64,000 nt of DNA from JBCCMQ01 sp039026235 (GTDB taxonomy: Bacteria; Pseudomonadota; Alphaproteobacteria; Rhodobacterales; Rhodobacteraceae): positions 62,001-126,000 of the forward strand of contig JBCCMQ010000006.1 in assembly GCA_039026235.1 (NCBI GenBank), written 5' to 3'. Below the pieces are notes generated by a model. The model was not told the DNA's origin and made no database searches. It saw nothing but the letters and a program-made list of their open reading frames with translations. Below, one piece after another: positions 32,227-41,352 of this stretch. The translations under genes were made by a program, and so were the position numbers. Position 1 is the stretch's first letter; each line of letters starts with the position of its first letter.

Positions 32227-33768
32227 CTAGTTCCCGGCCATGCGCAGCGCGCCGCTTTGCAAAAGCGCGGTCTGGTGATCGGCCACCAGCGCCGCCACGG
32301 ACGGGCCGATGATATCGGTGACCAGCGACGGGTAGACCCCCAAAAGCAGTGTCATCACCACCAGCGGCGCGAAGATCCAGCGCTCACGCGCCGTCATGTC
32401 GGAGATGGAGCGCAGGCTTTCCTTGATCAGATCGCCCATCACCACCCGGCGGAAAAGCCAAAGCGCATAGGCCGCCGACAGGATCACGCCCGAGGTCGCG
32501 ACCAGTGCGATCCAGGTATTGACCTGGAAGACGCCCATCAGCGTCAGGAACTCGCCCACAAATCCGCTGGTGCCGGGCAGGCCCACATTGGCCATGGTGA
32601 ACAACAGAAAGATCAGCGCATAGGCCGGCATCCGGTTCACCAGCCCGCCATAGGCATCGATCTCGCGGGTATGGATGCGGTCATAGATGACCCCCACGCA
32701 GAGAAACAGCGCGCCCGAGATGAAGCCGTGGCTTAGCATCTGAAAGATGGCGCCATCGATGCCCTGCTGGTTGATGGCGAAAACGCCCATCGTGACATAG
32801 CCCATATGGGCGACCGATGAATAGGCGATCAGCTTCTTCATGTCTTCCTGCATCAGCGCCACAAGGCTGGTGTAGACAATGGCGATGGCGCTCATCCAAA
32901 GAACCAGCGGCGCCAGAAGATCCGACGCGATCGGGAACATGGGCAAGCTGAAGCGCAGGAAGCCATAGCCGCCCATCTTCAGCAGCACCGCCGCCAGCAC
33001 CACGGATCCGGCCGTGGGCGCCTGGACATGGGCATCGGGCAGCCAGGTGTGCACCGGCCACATGGGCATCTTGACGGCGAAGCTCGCGAAAAAGGCCAGC
33101 CACAGCATGGTCTGAAGCCCGCCGATGATCTGGATGCCCAGAAGGCTGAAGGTCTCGGACCCGAAGCGGTGGTTCAGCAGCGCCGGGATGTCGGTTGTGC
33201 CCGCCTCGACATACATGACGACCATGGCCACCAGCATCAGAACCGATCCAAGGAAGGTGTAGAGGAAGAACTTGAAGGCGGCATAGATCCGGTTGGCGCC
33301 GCCCCAGATACCGATGATCAGGAACATCGGGATCAGCCCGCCTTCGAAGAACAGATAGAACAGCACCAGATCCAGCGCGCAGAACACGCCCAGCATCAGC
33401 GTCTCAAGCAGAAGAAAGGCGATCATGTATTCCTTGACGCGGGTCTTCACGTCCCAACAGGCCGCGATCACCAGGGGCATCAGGAAGGTGGTCAGCATCA
33501 CGAAAAGCACGCTGATGCCATCGACCCCCATCTTATAGCTGAGCCCCAGCAGCCATTCGCCCTCTTCCAGGAACTGGAAACCGGTGTCCTGCGGATCAAA
33601 GCCGGTCAGCACGAAAAGCGAGACAAGGAAAGTCGCCGTGGTGGCGAAAAGCGCCACCCATTTCGCGTTGGCCCGCGCCGCCGGATCATCGCCGCGCAGG
33701 AAGGCCGCCATCACGAAGGCCGCGACGGTCGGCAGGAAAACCATGATGGACAGAAGATTATCCATCAT
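32227..33768 (-). CDS. nuoM: NADH-quinone oxidoreductase subunit M
   Basis: 513-aa antiporter-like membrane subunit of complex I. The antiporter-like channel motif K-L-I-A-Y-S-S-V-A-H-M-G-Y-V-T and the H-T-W-L-P-D-A-H-V-Q-A-P-T segment are present. About 14 helices. It overlaps nuoL by 4 bp. Confidence 0.96.
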   Translation of the reverse strand: MMDNLLSIMVFLPTVAAFVMAAFLRGDDPAARANAKWVALFATTATFLVSLFVLTGFDPQDTGFQFLEEGEWLLGLSYKMGVDGISVLFVMLTTFLMPLVIAACWDVKTRVKEYMIAFLLLETLMLGVFCALDLVLFYLFFEGGLIPMFLIIGIWGGANRIYAAFKFFLYTFLGSVLMLVAMVVMYVEAGTTDIPALLNHRFGSETFSLLGIQIIGGLQTMLWLAFFASFAVKMPMWPVHTWLPDAHVQAPTAGSVVLAAVLLKMGGYGFLRFSLPMFPIASDLLAPLVLWMSAIAIVYTSLVALMQEDMKKLIAYSSVAHMGYVTMGVFAINQQGIDGAIFQMLSHGFISGALFLCVGVIYDRIHTREIDAYGGLVNRMPAYALIFLLFTMANVGLPGTSGFVGEFLTLMGVFQVNTWIALVATSGVILSAAYALWLFRRVVMGDLIKESLRSISDMTARERWIFAPLVVMTLLLGVYPSLVTDIIGPSVAALVADHQTALLQSGALRMAGN

Positions 33769-35900
33769 TCCGCTCCGGAAGACAGCATGAACCAGGTGAC
33801 CAGAACGGCGATGCCAAGGACCATGGCGAAGGCGTAGTGGAACAGATATCCCGACTGCAGGCGCCCGGCGAGACGGGTGAAATAGGGCACGATCATATAG
33901 GCGATCCCGTTGATCCCGCCGTCGATGACCGCGCCGTCACCCCGCCGCCAGAAGAAGGTGCCAAGCCGCATGGCGCCGCGTACGATCACCCAGTTATAGA
34001 CTTCGTCGAAGTACCATTTGTTCAGCAGAAACAGATAAAGCGGCCTTTGCTGCGCGGCCAGCCGGCCCGGCAGCGTCGGGTTGAGGATGTAGAACCAATA
34101 GGCCATGCCCAGCCCCAAAAGCATGGCGATGAACGGGCTCCAGACCACCCATCCGGGCACATGGTGGGCATCATCCAGCACGTGGTTGTCGGGATGCATG
34201 TAGATCGCGCCTTCGCCCGGGGCGGCCGGGGGTCCACCGTGGGCATCGTCGTGGCCGTCTCCGTCAGCCGCCGCACCCTCTTCGGCGGCAACCGCCGCCA
34301 TAAGCGGGACCCGCGCGGCATGATCTTCAGCCGCGCTGTGGGCGCTTGGGATGCCAAAGAAGGCTTCGACCTTGGCATGATCACCGAAGAAGGGTTTGTA
34401 CCAGACCATGCCGGCCAATACTGCGCCAATGGCCAGAACCCCCAGGGGCACCAGCATCACGCGCGGGCTTTCATGGGCATGTTCATGGGTGTGCTTGTCG
34501 CCCCGGGGCGTGCCATAGAAGGTCAGGAACATCAGCCGCCAGCTGTAGAAGCTGGTCAGCACCGCCGCGACCACCAGAAGCCAGAAGGCATAGCCCGCCC
34601 AGGCATTGGTGCCGGCATAGGCGCTTTCGATGATCGCATCCTTCGACAGGAAGCCGGCAAACCCGATGGGCGTGTCCCAAAGCTTGAATAGCGTGGCCGG
34701 GATGCCCACCCCGGTGATCGCCAGCGTGCCGATCATCATCGCCCAGAAGGTATAGGGGATCTTTTTGCGCAGCCCCCCATAATTCCGCATGTCCTGTTCG
34801 TGGTGCATGGCATGGATCACCGATCCGGCGCCCAGAAACAGCATCGCCTTGAAGAAGGCATGGGTGAACAGATGGAACATGGCCACCGAATAGACGCCGA
34901 CGCCGGCGGCCACGAACATGTAGCCAAGCTGTGAACAGGTCGAATAGGCGATCACCCGTTTGATGTCATTCTGGACGAGACCCACGGTGGCGGCGAAAAA
35001 CGCCGTCGAGGCCCCGATGAAGGTCACAAACGCCAGCGCTTCGGGCGCATATTCGAACACCGGCGACATGCGGCAGACCAGAAAGACACCCGCCGTCACC
35101 ATGGTCGCGGCATGGATCAGCGCGGAGACAGGCGTCGGGCCCTCCATGGCGTCCGGCAGCCATGTGTGCAGGAACAGCTGCGCCGATTTCCCCATGGCGC
35201 CGATAAACAGAAGGAACGCGATCAGGTTGGCCGCGTTCCAGTCGCGCCAGAGGAAGGATAGCTCGGTCTCGGCCAGTTCCGGCGCGGCGGTGAAGACATC
35301 GTCGAAACTGATGGAATCGACCAGAAAGAAGACCGCGAAGATGCCCAGCGCAAAGCCGAAATCGCCCACCCTGTTGACCACGAAGGCCTTGATGGCGGCC
35401 GCATTGGCCGAAGGCTTGCGGTAGTAAAATCCGATCAGAAGATAGGATGCGACGCCCACGCCTTCCCAGCCAAAGAACATCTGCACCAGGTTGTCCGATG
35501 TCACCAGCGCCAGCATCGTGAAGGTGAAAAAGCTGAGATAGGCAAAGAAGCGGGGCTTGTAGACCTCGCCCTCGCGCCACTGCGGGTCGTCGTGCATATA
35601 GCCGAAGCTGTAGAGGTGGACGAGCGCCGACACGGTGGTGACAACGATCAGCATGATCGCCGTCAGCCGGTCGAGCCGGATGGCCCAATCGGTCGAGAGC
35701 GACCCGCTTTCGATGAACCGCAGGATCTGGATGCGCTCCATCTCGCCGTCATTGCCCAGAAACACGATCCAGCTTAGAACGCAGGCCAGAAAGAGCAGGC
35801 CAGTCGCCGTCCACATCGCCGCCAGTTCACCGATGATCCGCCAGCCGAAGCCGCAGATCAGCGCGCCGACCAGCGGCGCGAAAAGGATCGTGGCTTCCAT
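33765..35900 (-). CDS. nuoL: NADH-quinone oxidoreductase subunit L
   Basis: 711-aa subunit, the largest antiporter-like module of complex I, with about 16 helices and the C-terminal lateral helix. Motifs: F-F-G-W-E-G-V-G-V-A-S-Y-L-L, H-T-W-L-P-D-A-M-E-G-P-T-P-V and K-R-V-I-A-Y-S-T-C-S-Q-L-G-Y-M. A hydrophilic insertion of about 90 residues (roughly 480-570; H-T-H-E-H-A-H, then D-G-D-G-H-D-D-A-H-G-G) is rich in His and acidic residues. It is 6 bp after nuoK. Confidence 0.96.
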   Translation of the reverse strand: MEATILFAPLVGALICGFGWRIIGELAAMWTATGLLFLACVLSWIVFLGNDGEMERIQILRFIESGSLSTDWAIRLDRLTAIMLIVVTTVSALVHLYSFGYMHDDPQWREGEVYKPRFFAYLSFFTFTMLALVTSDNLVQMFFGWEGVGVASYLLIGFYYRKPSANAAAIKAFVVNRVGDFGFALGIFAVFFLVDSISFDDVFTAAPELAETELSFLWRDWNAANLIAFLLFIGAMGKSAQLFLHTWLPDAMEGPTPVSALIHAATMVTAGVFLVCRMSPVFEYAPEALAFVTFIGASTAFFAATVGLVQNDIKRVIAYSTCSQLGYMFVAAGVGVYSVAMFHLFTHAFFKAMLFLGAGSVIHAMHHEQDMRNYGGLRKKIPYTFWAMMIGTLAITGVGIPATLFKLWDTPIGFAGFLSKDAIIESAYAGTNAWAGYAFWLLVVAAVLTSFYSWRLMFLTFYGTPRGDKHTHEHAHESPRVMLVPLGVLAIGAVLAGMVWYKPFFGDHAKVEAFFGIPSAHSAAEDHAARVPLMAAVAAEEGAAADGDGHDDAHGGPPAAPGEGAIYMHPDNHVLDDAHHVPGWVVWSPFIAMLLGLGMAYWFYILNPTLPGRLAAQQRPLYLFLLNKWYFDEVYNWVIVRGAMRLGTFFWRRGDGAVIDGGINGIAYMIVPYFTRLAGRLQSGYLFHYAFAMVLGIAVLVTWFMLSSGAE

Positions 35901-35906
35901 GCCTGG

Positions 35907-36218
35907 TCAGCCCTTCATCACGTTGACGTCTTCCACGTCAATAGTCCCGCGATTGCGGAAGAAACAGACCAGAATTGCCAGCCCGATCGCCGCCTCGGCG
36001 GCGGCGACGGTCAGCACGAAGAGCGTGAAGACCTGCCCGACAAGATCGCCGAGGAAGGCCGAAAAGGCGACCAGGTTGATATTCACCGCCAGCAGCATCA
36101 ACTCGATCGACATCAGCAGGATGATGACGTTCTTGCGGTTGAGAAACAGCCCGAAGATGCCGATCACAAAGAGCGCGGCGGCGACGGAAAGGTAGTGTTC
36201 CAACCCGACGGTGATCAT
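35907..36218 (-). CDS. nuoK: NADH-quinone oxidoreductase subunit K
   Basis: 103-aa three-helix membrane subunit. The start M-I-T-V-G-L-E-H-Y-L-S-V-A-A-A and the conserved Glu helix I-E-L-M-L-L-A-V-N are those of NuoK. The start at ATG 36218 is set by family length, since the open frame continues upstream. The usual neighbour nuoJ is separated from it here by an unrelated secreted-protein gene (36259-36633). Confidence 0.95.
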   Translation of the reverse strand: MITVGLEHYLSVAAALFVIGIFGLFLNRKNVIILLMSIELMLLAVNINLVAFSAFLGDLVGQVFTLFVLTVAAAEAAIGLAILVCFFRNRGTIDVEDVNVMKG

Positions 36219-36258
36219 AGACGTTTTCCCATAGTTTGGGTTGCTTGCTCGTGTTCGG

Positions 36259-36633
36259 TCATAGGAGTGCCTCACAAAACAGGCGTGAGTAGGCGACAAT
36301 CTCAAAATCGCCCTCAAGGCGTTCAGAAGCAGCGAAAACGTTGATCACAGAATAATCCGGGGATCGGGCTGCCGAAAAATTGGTCCAAGTCAATGGGTCG
36401 CACTTCAGGCGATGAAAAACGTACTCCGTCTCGCCCGAAACGTATCTACGCGTCACGACAAAAAAAACTCCGACACCGAGTTCCGTATAACAGACGGAGG
36501 CGTAGTCTTTCGTTGATACCACCAGGCGTTCCGCGTCGGAGCACGCTGTATTCTCCAGGTGTTCACTGCCACCCGCGTTGGCTGCTGAAAACAGAGCAGA
36601 GGCGCCAACGATCGCAAGTAATTTGAAGATCAC
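36259..36633 (-). CDS. secreted hypothetical protein inserted between nuoJ and nuoK
   Basis: 124-aa protein from a GTG start that overlaps the nuoJ stop (GTGA). A short signal peptide M-I-F-K-L-L-A-I-V-G-A-S-A-L-F-S-A-A-N-A precedes a mature part with four Cys (T-A-C-S-D, V-C-Y-T-E, L-K-C-D-P, L-F-C-E-A), enough for two disulfides. No family recognised. The DNA is visibly less GC-rich than the flanking nuo genes, which suggests acquisition from elsewhere, although the gene is placed and coupled as if part of the operon. A 40-bp gap separates it from nuoK. Confidence 0.7.
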   Translation of the reverse strand: MIFKLLAIVGASALFSAANAGGSEHLENTACSDAERLVVSTKDYASVCYTELGVGVFFVVTRRYVSGETEYVFHRLKCDPLTWTNFSAARSPDYSVINVFAASERLEGDFEIVAYSRLFCEALL

Positions 36634-37238
36634 AGCCCCTGCCCCGGTTTGACGTCCTTGAGTTCCATCGCCTCGGCCGGGTCGCGGTACATTTGTTCCA
36701 GCACGTCCTGGCGTTTGATGTCTTCGCGGTGGCGCAGGGTCAGCACGATGGCGCCGATCATCGCCACCAGCAGGATCAGCCCGGCCAGTTGGAACAAGAG
36801 GATGTAGTCGTCGTAAAGGATCATGCCCAGTTGGGCGGTGTTCTCAAGATCGCCGGTGATCGGGTGGGCCAACTGCGCCTCGGCCAGATCGGCGACACGC
36901 CAATTGCCATAGACCATGCCAAGCTGCATCAGGATCACCACGCCGATCAGCAGGCCAAGCGGCAAGTACCTGGCCATTTCGGCCTTCAGTTCGGCGAAAT
37001 CCACATCGAGCATCATCACCACGAACAAGAACAGCACCGCCACCGCGCCCACGTAGACGATGATCAAGAGCATCGCCACGAACTCTGCCCCCAGAAGCAC
37101 GAAAAGCCCCGCCGAAGACAGGAACGCCAGGATCAGCCAAAGCACCGAATGGACCGGGTTGCGGCTGATCACGGTGAACAGCCCACCGGCCAGCACGGTG
37201 ACGGCGAAGGCGTAGAAAGTGACGTCGGCCACGCTCAT
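36630..37238 (-). CDS. nuoJ: NADH-quinone oxidoreductase subunit J
   Basis: 202-aa membrane subunit with five helices, beginning M-S-V-A-D-V-T-F-Y-A-F-A-V. The typical segments are N-P-V-H-S-V-L-W-L-I-L-A-F and F-V-A-M-L-L-I-I-V-Y-V-G-A-V-A-V-L-F-L-F-V. It starts 1 bp after the stop of the carboxymuconolactone-decarboxylase-like gene, and its stop overlaps the ORFan start. Confidence 0.95.
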   Translation of the reverse strand: MSVADVTFYAFAVTVLAGGLFTVISRNPVHSVLWLILAFLSSAGLFVLLGAEFVAMLLIIVYVGAVAVLFLFVVMMLDVDFAELKAEMARYLPLGLLIGVVILMQLGMVYGNWRVADLAEAQLAHPITGDLENTAQLGMILYDDYILLFQLAGLILLVAMIGAIVLTLRHREDIKRQDVLEQMYRDPAEAMELKDVKPGQGL

Positions 37239-37239
37239 C

Positions 37240-37641
37240 TCAGCTCTCGGTCCCTTCTTCGGCTTCGAAGACTTCAAGCGCGGCGTTCAACGCGTTGATG
37301 GCAGACGGAAATCCACCGTACATTGCCATCTGAAAGATGATCTCGGCGATCTCTTCACGGCTGGCCCCGGCGCGGCGGGCGCTGGCCACATGGACCTTCA
37401 GTTGCGGGCGGGTCTGGCCGCCGAGCGCCGTCAGCCCGGCGATGGTCGCCAGAAACCGGGTTTTTTCGTCGACGACGCCGCGGTTGTAGAAATGACCCCA
37501 GGGCACCTCCACCATGCTGCGGGCCATTCCGGGCAAGAGCGCGTCATAGCGGGCGCGGAGCGCATCTTCGAGACCCGGGTTATAGGTCTCGGAAATCGGC
37601 TTGCCGCGCACGTAGGCGTCCTCTGGGGTCTGGCCGCTCAT
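37240..37641 (-). CDS. carboxymuconolactone decarboxylase-like protein in the nuo operon
   Basis: 133-aa all-helical protein with the CMD core R-F-L-A-T-I-A-G-L-T-A-L-G-G-Q and H-V-A-S-A-R-R-A-G-A-S-R-E-E-I-A-E-I-I-F. It has no Cys, so the AhpD-type CxxC peroxidase centre is absent. Members include 4-carboxymuconolactone decarboxylase. It sits between nuoI (4-bp overlap) and nuoJ (1-bp gap), a position suggesting cotranscription with complex I. Its relation to the complex is unknown. Confidence 0.85.
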   Translation of the reverse strand: MSGQTPEDAYVRGKPISETYNPGLEDALRARYDALLPGMARSMVEVPWGHFYNRGVVDEKTRFLATIAGLTALGGQTRPQLKVHVASARRAGASREEIAEIIFQMAMYGGFPSAINALNAALEVFEAEEGTES

Positions 37642-38132
37642 CTGTAGGGCGCATCCATCTCAAGATTGCGGGCGATCTCTGCCTCCCAGCGGGCGCCGTT
37701 TTCAAGGAGTTTCTCCTTGTTGTAGTACAGCTCTTCCCGTGTCTCGGTGGAGAATTCAAAGTTAGGGCCTTCGACGATGGCATCAACCGGACAGGCTTCT
37801 TGGCAGAAGCCGCAGTAGATGCATTTCGTCATGTCGATGTCGTAGCGCGTGGTGCGGCGGCTGCCGTCCTCGCGCGGCTCGGCGTCGATGGTGATGGCCT
37901 GGGCGGGGCAGATCGCCTCGCACAGTTTGCAGGCGATGCAGCGTTCTTCGCCGTTGGGATAGCGGCGCAGCGCATGTTCGCCCCGGAAGCGCGGCGAGAG
38001 CGGGCCTTTTTCATGCGGGTAGTTGAGCGTGGCCTTCGGCGCGAAGAAATACTTCAGCCCCAGCCGGAAGCCGGCGAAGAAATCGGCCAAAAGGAAATAG
38101 CGGGTCGCACGGGTGTAATCGATCTGAGTCAT
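37638..38132 (-). CDS. nuoI: NADH-quinone oxidoreductase subunit I
   Basis: 164-aa ferredoxin-like subunit carrying two [4Fe-4S] clusters: C65/C68/C71/C75 (C-I-A-C-K-L-C-E-A-I-C-P) and C104/C107/C110/C114 (C-I-Y-C-G-F-C-Q-E-A-C-P). ATG 38132 gives the family start M-T-Q-I-D-Y-T-R-A. A 154-bp gap separates it from nuoH, the largest spacing in this half of the operon, and contains a GC-rich inverted repeat. Confidence 0.96.
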   Translation of the reverse strand: MTQIDYTRATRYFLLADFFAGFRLGLKYFFAPKATLNYPHEKGPLSPRFRGEHALRRYPNGEERCIACKLCEAICPAQAITIDAEPREDGSRRTTRYDIDMTKCIYCGFCQEACPVDAIVEGPNFEFSTETREELYYNKEKLLENGARWEAEIARNLEMDAPYR

Positions 38133-38169
38133 AGGAATTCCTCCTCGACGGTAACCCGGCAGGAACAAA

Positions 38170-38234
38170 GGATCGCGCCGGACCCGAGGGGGGGCGCGTC
38201 GCGCCCGCCCTGGGGGACGGGTCGGGCGCGATCC
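38170..38234. repeat. GC-rich inverted repeat between nuoH and nuoI
   Basis: A 17-bp arm GGATCGCGCCGGACCCG (38170-38186) has its inverted copy at 38218-38234 with one mismatch, enclosing a second hairpin (GGGCGC 38192-38197, GCGCCC 38201-38206). A further hairpin, CCGGGGC/GCCCCGG, follows at the right edge. No T-run follows on the transcribed strand, so it is not a classical terminator. It may be a REP-like dispersed element that stabilises or processes the nuo message. Confidence 0.6.
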
Positions 38235-38286
38235 GGGGCATCCGCCCCGGAAAAAGACTGCGCGCGATATGTGCCCACCATCACCC

Positions 38287-39327
38287 TCATCCCCCAATCG
38301 CCCAGCGGGCGTAGGCGCCGCCGAACATCTCGAATTTCGCAAAGAAGGCCACCAGCACCACCCAGCCCAGGGACATGGGCAGGAACACCTTCCAGCCGAT
38401 GCGCATCAGCTGATCATAGCGGTAGCGGGGGGTGATCGCCTTGACCATCGCGAACATGAAGAAGCACAAGGCCATCTTGAGCACCAGCCAGAAGATACCA
38501 TCGGGCAGGAACGGCACCGGCGACAGCCAGCCGCCAAAGAACAAGAGGCTGATCAGCGCGCACATCAGCACCACGGCCATCAGCTCGCCGATCATGTAAA
38601 GCAGGAAGGGCGTCGAGGAATACTCCACCTGATAGCCGGCCACCAGTTCCGATTCCGCCTCGGGCAGATCAAAGGGCGGGCGGTTGGTTTCCGCCAGCGC
38701 CGAGACAAAAAACAGAACGAGCATGGGTAGATGCGGCAGCCAGTACCAGGAAAACAGCCCGTAGGCCCCATCCTGGGCCCGGACGATTTCCGACAGGTTG
38801 AGCGAGCCCGAAGACAGCACGACACCGATGATGATCAGCCCGATTGAGACCTCATAGGAAATCATCTGCGCGGCAGAGCGAAGCGAACCCAGGAACGGGT
38901 ACTTCGAATTGGACGCCCAGCCGCCCATGATCACGCCGTAAACCTCAAGACTGCCGATCGCGAAGATATAGAGGATCGCCACGTTCAGATCGGCGATCAC
39001 CCAGCCGTCGTTGAAGGGGATCACCGCCCAGCCGATCACGGCCAGGATGAAGGCGATCATCGGCGCCAGGAAATAGACCGCCCGGTCGGCCCCGGCCGGC
39101 ACCACGATTTCCTTGACGATGTACTTCAGGAAATCGGCAAAGCTTTGCAAAAGGCCGAAGACACCGACGACATTGGGCCCGCGCCGCATCTGCACAGCGG
39201 CCCAGACCTTGCGGTCGGCGTACATCAGGAAGGCCAGCGAGACGAGCACGCAGACCGTCACAAGAAGGCACTGGCCCAGGATGAACAGCGCAATTCCGGT
39301 ATTGGTCTCGGTAAAGAACTCGACCAT
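38287..39327 (-). CDS. nuoH: NADH-quinone oxidoreductase subunit H
   Basis: 346-aa membrane subunit forming part of the quinone site, with eight to nine helices. Conserved: M-R-R-G-P-N-V-V-G-V-F-G-L-L-Q, the E-T-N-R-P-P-F-D-L-P-E-A-E-S-E-L-V-A-G loop, and L-M-R-I-G-W-K-V-F-L-P-M-S-L. It starts 3 bp after nuoG. Confidence 0.96.
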   Translation of the reverse strand: MVEFFTETNTGIALFILGQCLLVTVCVLVSLAFLMYADRKVWAAVQMRRGPNVVGVFGLLQSFADFLKYIVKEIVVPAGADRAVYFLAPMIAFILAVIGWAVIPFNDGWVIADLNVAILYIFAIGSLEVYGVIMGGWASNSKYPFLGSLRSAAQMISYEVSIGLIIIGVVLSSGSLNLSEIVRAQDGAYGLFSWYWLPHLPMLVLFFVSALAETNRPPFDLPEAESELVAGYQVEYSSTPFLLYMIGELMAVVLMCALISLLFFGGWLSPVPFLPDGIFWLVLKMALCFFMFAMVKAITPRYRYDQLMRIGWKVFLPMSLGWVVLVAFFAKFEMFGGAYARWAIGG

Positions 39328-39330
39328 GAG

Positions 39331-41352
39331 CTACTCCGCCGCCAGCGCCATGTCGCGCCGCGCCTTGGCCAGCGCGGACAGCTCGGCCATCAGCTCCGAG
39401 GCGCGGGCGATGGGATTGGACAGGTAGAAATCGTTGACCGCTGTGCCGATCTCTCCTGACCCAAGCGGGCCTCCGAATGGGATTTTCCATTCGTTTTCAG
39501 ATACTACACCGATCTTTTTAAGGTATGGCACCTCACCGATCAGCGCCGTCCGCAGCGCCGCCAGACTGTCGTAGGGTAACGGTTGACCAAGCTGTCCGGA
39601 CAGCGCCCGCAAAATGGCCCAGTTCTCTTTGGCCTCGCCCGGCGGAAAGCCTGCGCGCATGGCCAGCTGCGGGCGGCCTTCGGTGTTGACGAAAAGGCCG
39701 TTTTCTTCGGTGTAGGCGGCCGCCGGCAGAACGATATCTGCGCGGTTCGCACCCCGGTCACCGTGGCTGCCTTGATAGATCACCAGCGGCCCGTCCGGCA
39801 GCGACATCTCGTCAGCACCGAGGTTGAAGATCACATCGGCGCCGTCCAGCGCGGCGCCAACTCCGCCGTCCGTGACCGCGCCCACATCCATCGCGCCCAC
39901 CCGCCCGGCGGCGGTATGCAGCACCAGAAAGCCCGAATTGCTACGTTCGGCGAATTCCATGGATTTCCGCAGAACGGCCGCGCCATCGGTGCCCCTAAGG
40001 GCGCCCTGTCCCACGATCACCACGGTATTCTTGTCGAGCACGTCATCGACCCGCTCGTTTTCCAGCCGGGTCAGCGCCGCCCGGTCGCTGCCGTAGTGAA
40101 AGTATTCGTAAGTCAGATCGACCGCAGGGCCGACCACACCGATCTTGGCGCCGGCCAGCCAGGCCTTGCGCAGGCGGGCATTCAGCACCGGCGCCTCGTC
40201 GCGCGGGTTTGCGCCGATCAGCATCAGATGCGTCGCGGTGTCGATATCCTCGATGGTCGCCGTGCCCACATAGCCCGACCGGTTGCCGGCGGGCAGCGCG
40301 GCGCCGTCGGTGCGGCATTCGACCGATCCGCCCGCGCCCTCGATCAGCGCCTTGAGGGCAAAGGCCGCTTCGGTCGGTGCCAGATCGCCCACCAGGCCCA
40401 CGGGTTTGGTGGCGCCCTTCAGCGCGGCCGCGGCCTTCTCCAGCGCTTCGCCCCAGCTAGCCGGCCTGAGCCTGCCGCCGTCGCGTACATAGGGCCGGTC
40501 AAGCCGCTGACGGCGCAGCCCGTCCCAGACAAAGCGGGTCTTGTCAGAGATCCATTCCTCGTTCACGCCGTCATGGTTGACCGGAAGAAAGCGCATCACC
40601 TCGCGCCCCTTGGTGTCGACCCGGATGTTGGCGCCCAGTGCGTCCATCACGTCGATGCTTTCGGTCTTGGTCAGCTCCCAGGGTCGGGCGGTAAAGGCAT
40701 AGGGTTTCGACACCAGCGCGCCCACCGGGCAAAGGTCGATGATATTGCCCTGCATGTTGGAGTTTAGCGTCTCGCCCAGATAGCTGGTGATTTCGGCATC
40801 TTCGCCGCGCCCGGTCTGACCCATCTGGGTGATGCCCGCGACTTCGGTCGTGAAGCGGACACAGCGCGTGCAAGAAATGCAGCGCGTCATATGCGTCTCA
40901 ACCAGCGGGCCAAGGTCCAGATCCTCGCTGGCGCGCTTCGGCTCGCGGTAGCGGCTGAAATCGACGCCGTAGGCCATGGCCTGATCCTGCAGATCGCATT
41001 CGCCACCCTGATCGCAGATCGGACAGTCGAGCGGGTGGTTGATCAGCAAAAACTCCATGACCCCTTCGCGGGCCTTCTTGACCATCGGGCTGTTGGTCTT
41101 GACGACCGGCGGGGCGCCTTCGGGCCCCGGGCGCAGGTCCTTCACCTGCATCGCGCAGGAGGCGGCGGGTTTGGGCGGGCCGCCCACAACCTCGACCAGG
41201 CACATCCGGCAGTTGCCCGCAATCGACAGGCGTTCATGATAGCAAAAGCGCGGGATCTCGACGCCGGCCTGTTCGCAGGCCTGGATCAGAGTGAATGCCG
41301 GATCGACCTCGACCTCGTTATCGTCGATGATGATCGTCCTAAGGTCGGCCAT
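39331..41352 (-). CDS. nuoG: NADH-quinone oxidoreductase subunit G
   Basis: 673-aa iron-sulfur subunit. The N-terminal [2Fe-2S] ferredoxin domain has C-Y-H-E-R-L and C-R-M-C-L. The His-ligated cluster lies in H-P-L-D-C-P-I-C-D-Q-G-G-E-C, and the [4Fe-4S] in C-I-S-C-T-R-C with C-P-V-G-A-L. The molybdopterin-like domain that follows carries no extra N7 cluster cysteines, as in mitochondrial-type subunits. ATG 41352 is chosen; an ATG at 41367 is in frame. Its partner nuoF lies 3.3 kb upstream, beyond an insertion. Confidence 0.95.
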   Translation of the reverse strand: MADLRTIIIDDNEVEVDPAFTLIQACEQAGVEIPRFCYHERLSIAGNCRMCLVEVVGGPPKPAASCAMQVKDLRPGPEGAPPVVKTNSPMVKKAREGVMEFLLINHPLDCPICDQGGECDLQDQAMAYGVDFSRYREPKRASEDLDLGPLVETHMTRCISCTRCVRFTTEVAGITQMGQTGRGEDAEITSYLGETLNSNMQGNIIDLCPVGALVSKPYAFTARPWELTKTESIDVMDALGANIRVDTKGREVMRFLPVNHDGVNEEWISDKTRFVWDGLRRQRLDRPYVRDGGRLRPASWGEALEKAAAALKGATKPVGLVGDLAPTEAAFALKALIEGAGGSVECRTDGAALPAGNRSGYVGTATIEDIDTATHLMLIGANPRDEAPVLNARLRKAWLAGAKIGVVGPAVDLTYEYFHYGSDRAALTRLENERVDDVLDKNTVVIVGQGALRGTDGAAVLRKSMEFAERSNSGFLVLHTAAGRVGAMDVGAVTDGGVGAALDGADVIFNLGADEMSLPDGPLVIYQGSHGDRGANRADIVLPAAAYTEENGLFVNTEGRPQLAMRAGFPPGEAKENWAILRALSGQLGQPLPYDSLAALRTALIGEVPYLKKIGVVSENEWKIPFGGPLGSGEIGTAVNDFYLSNPIARASELMAELSALAKARRDMALAAE

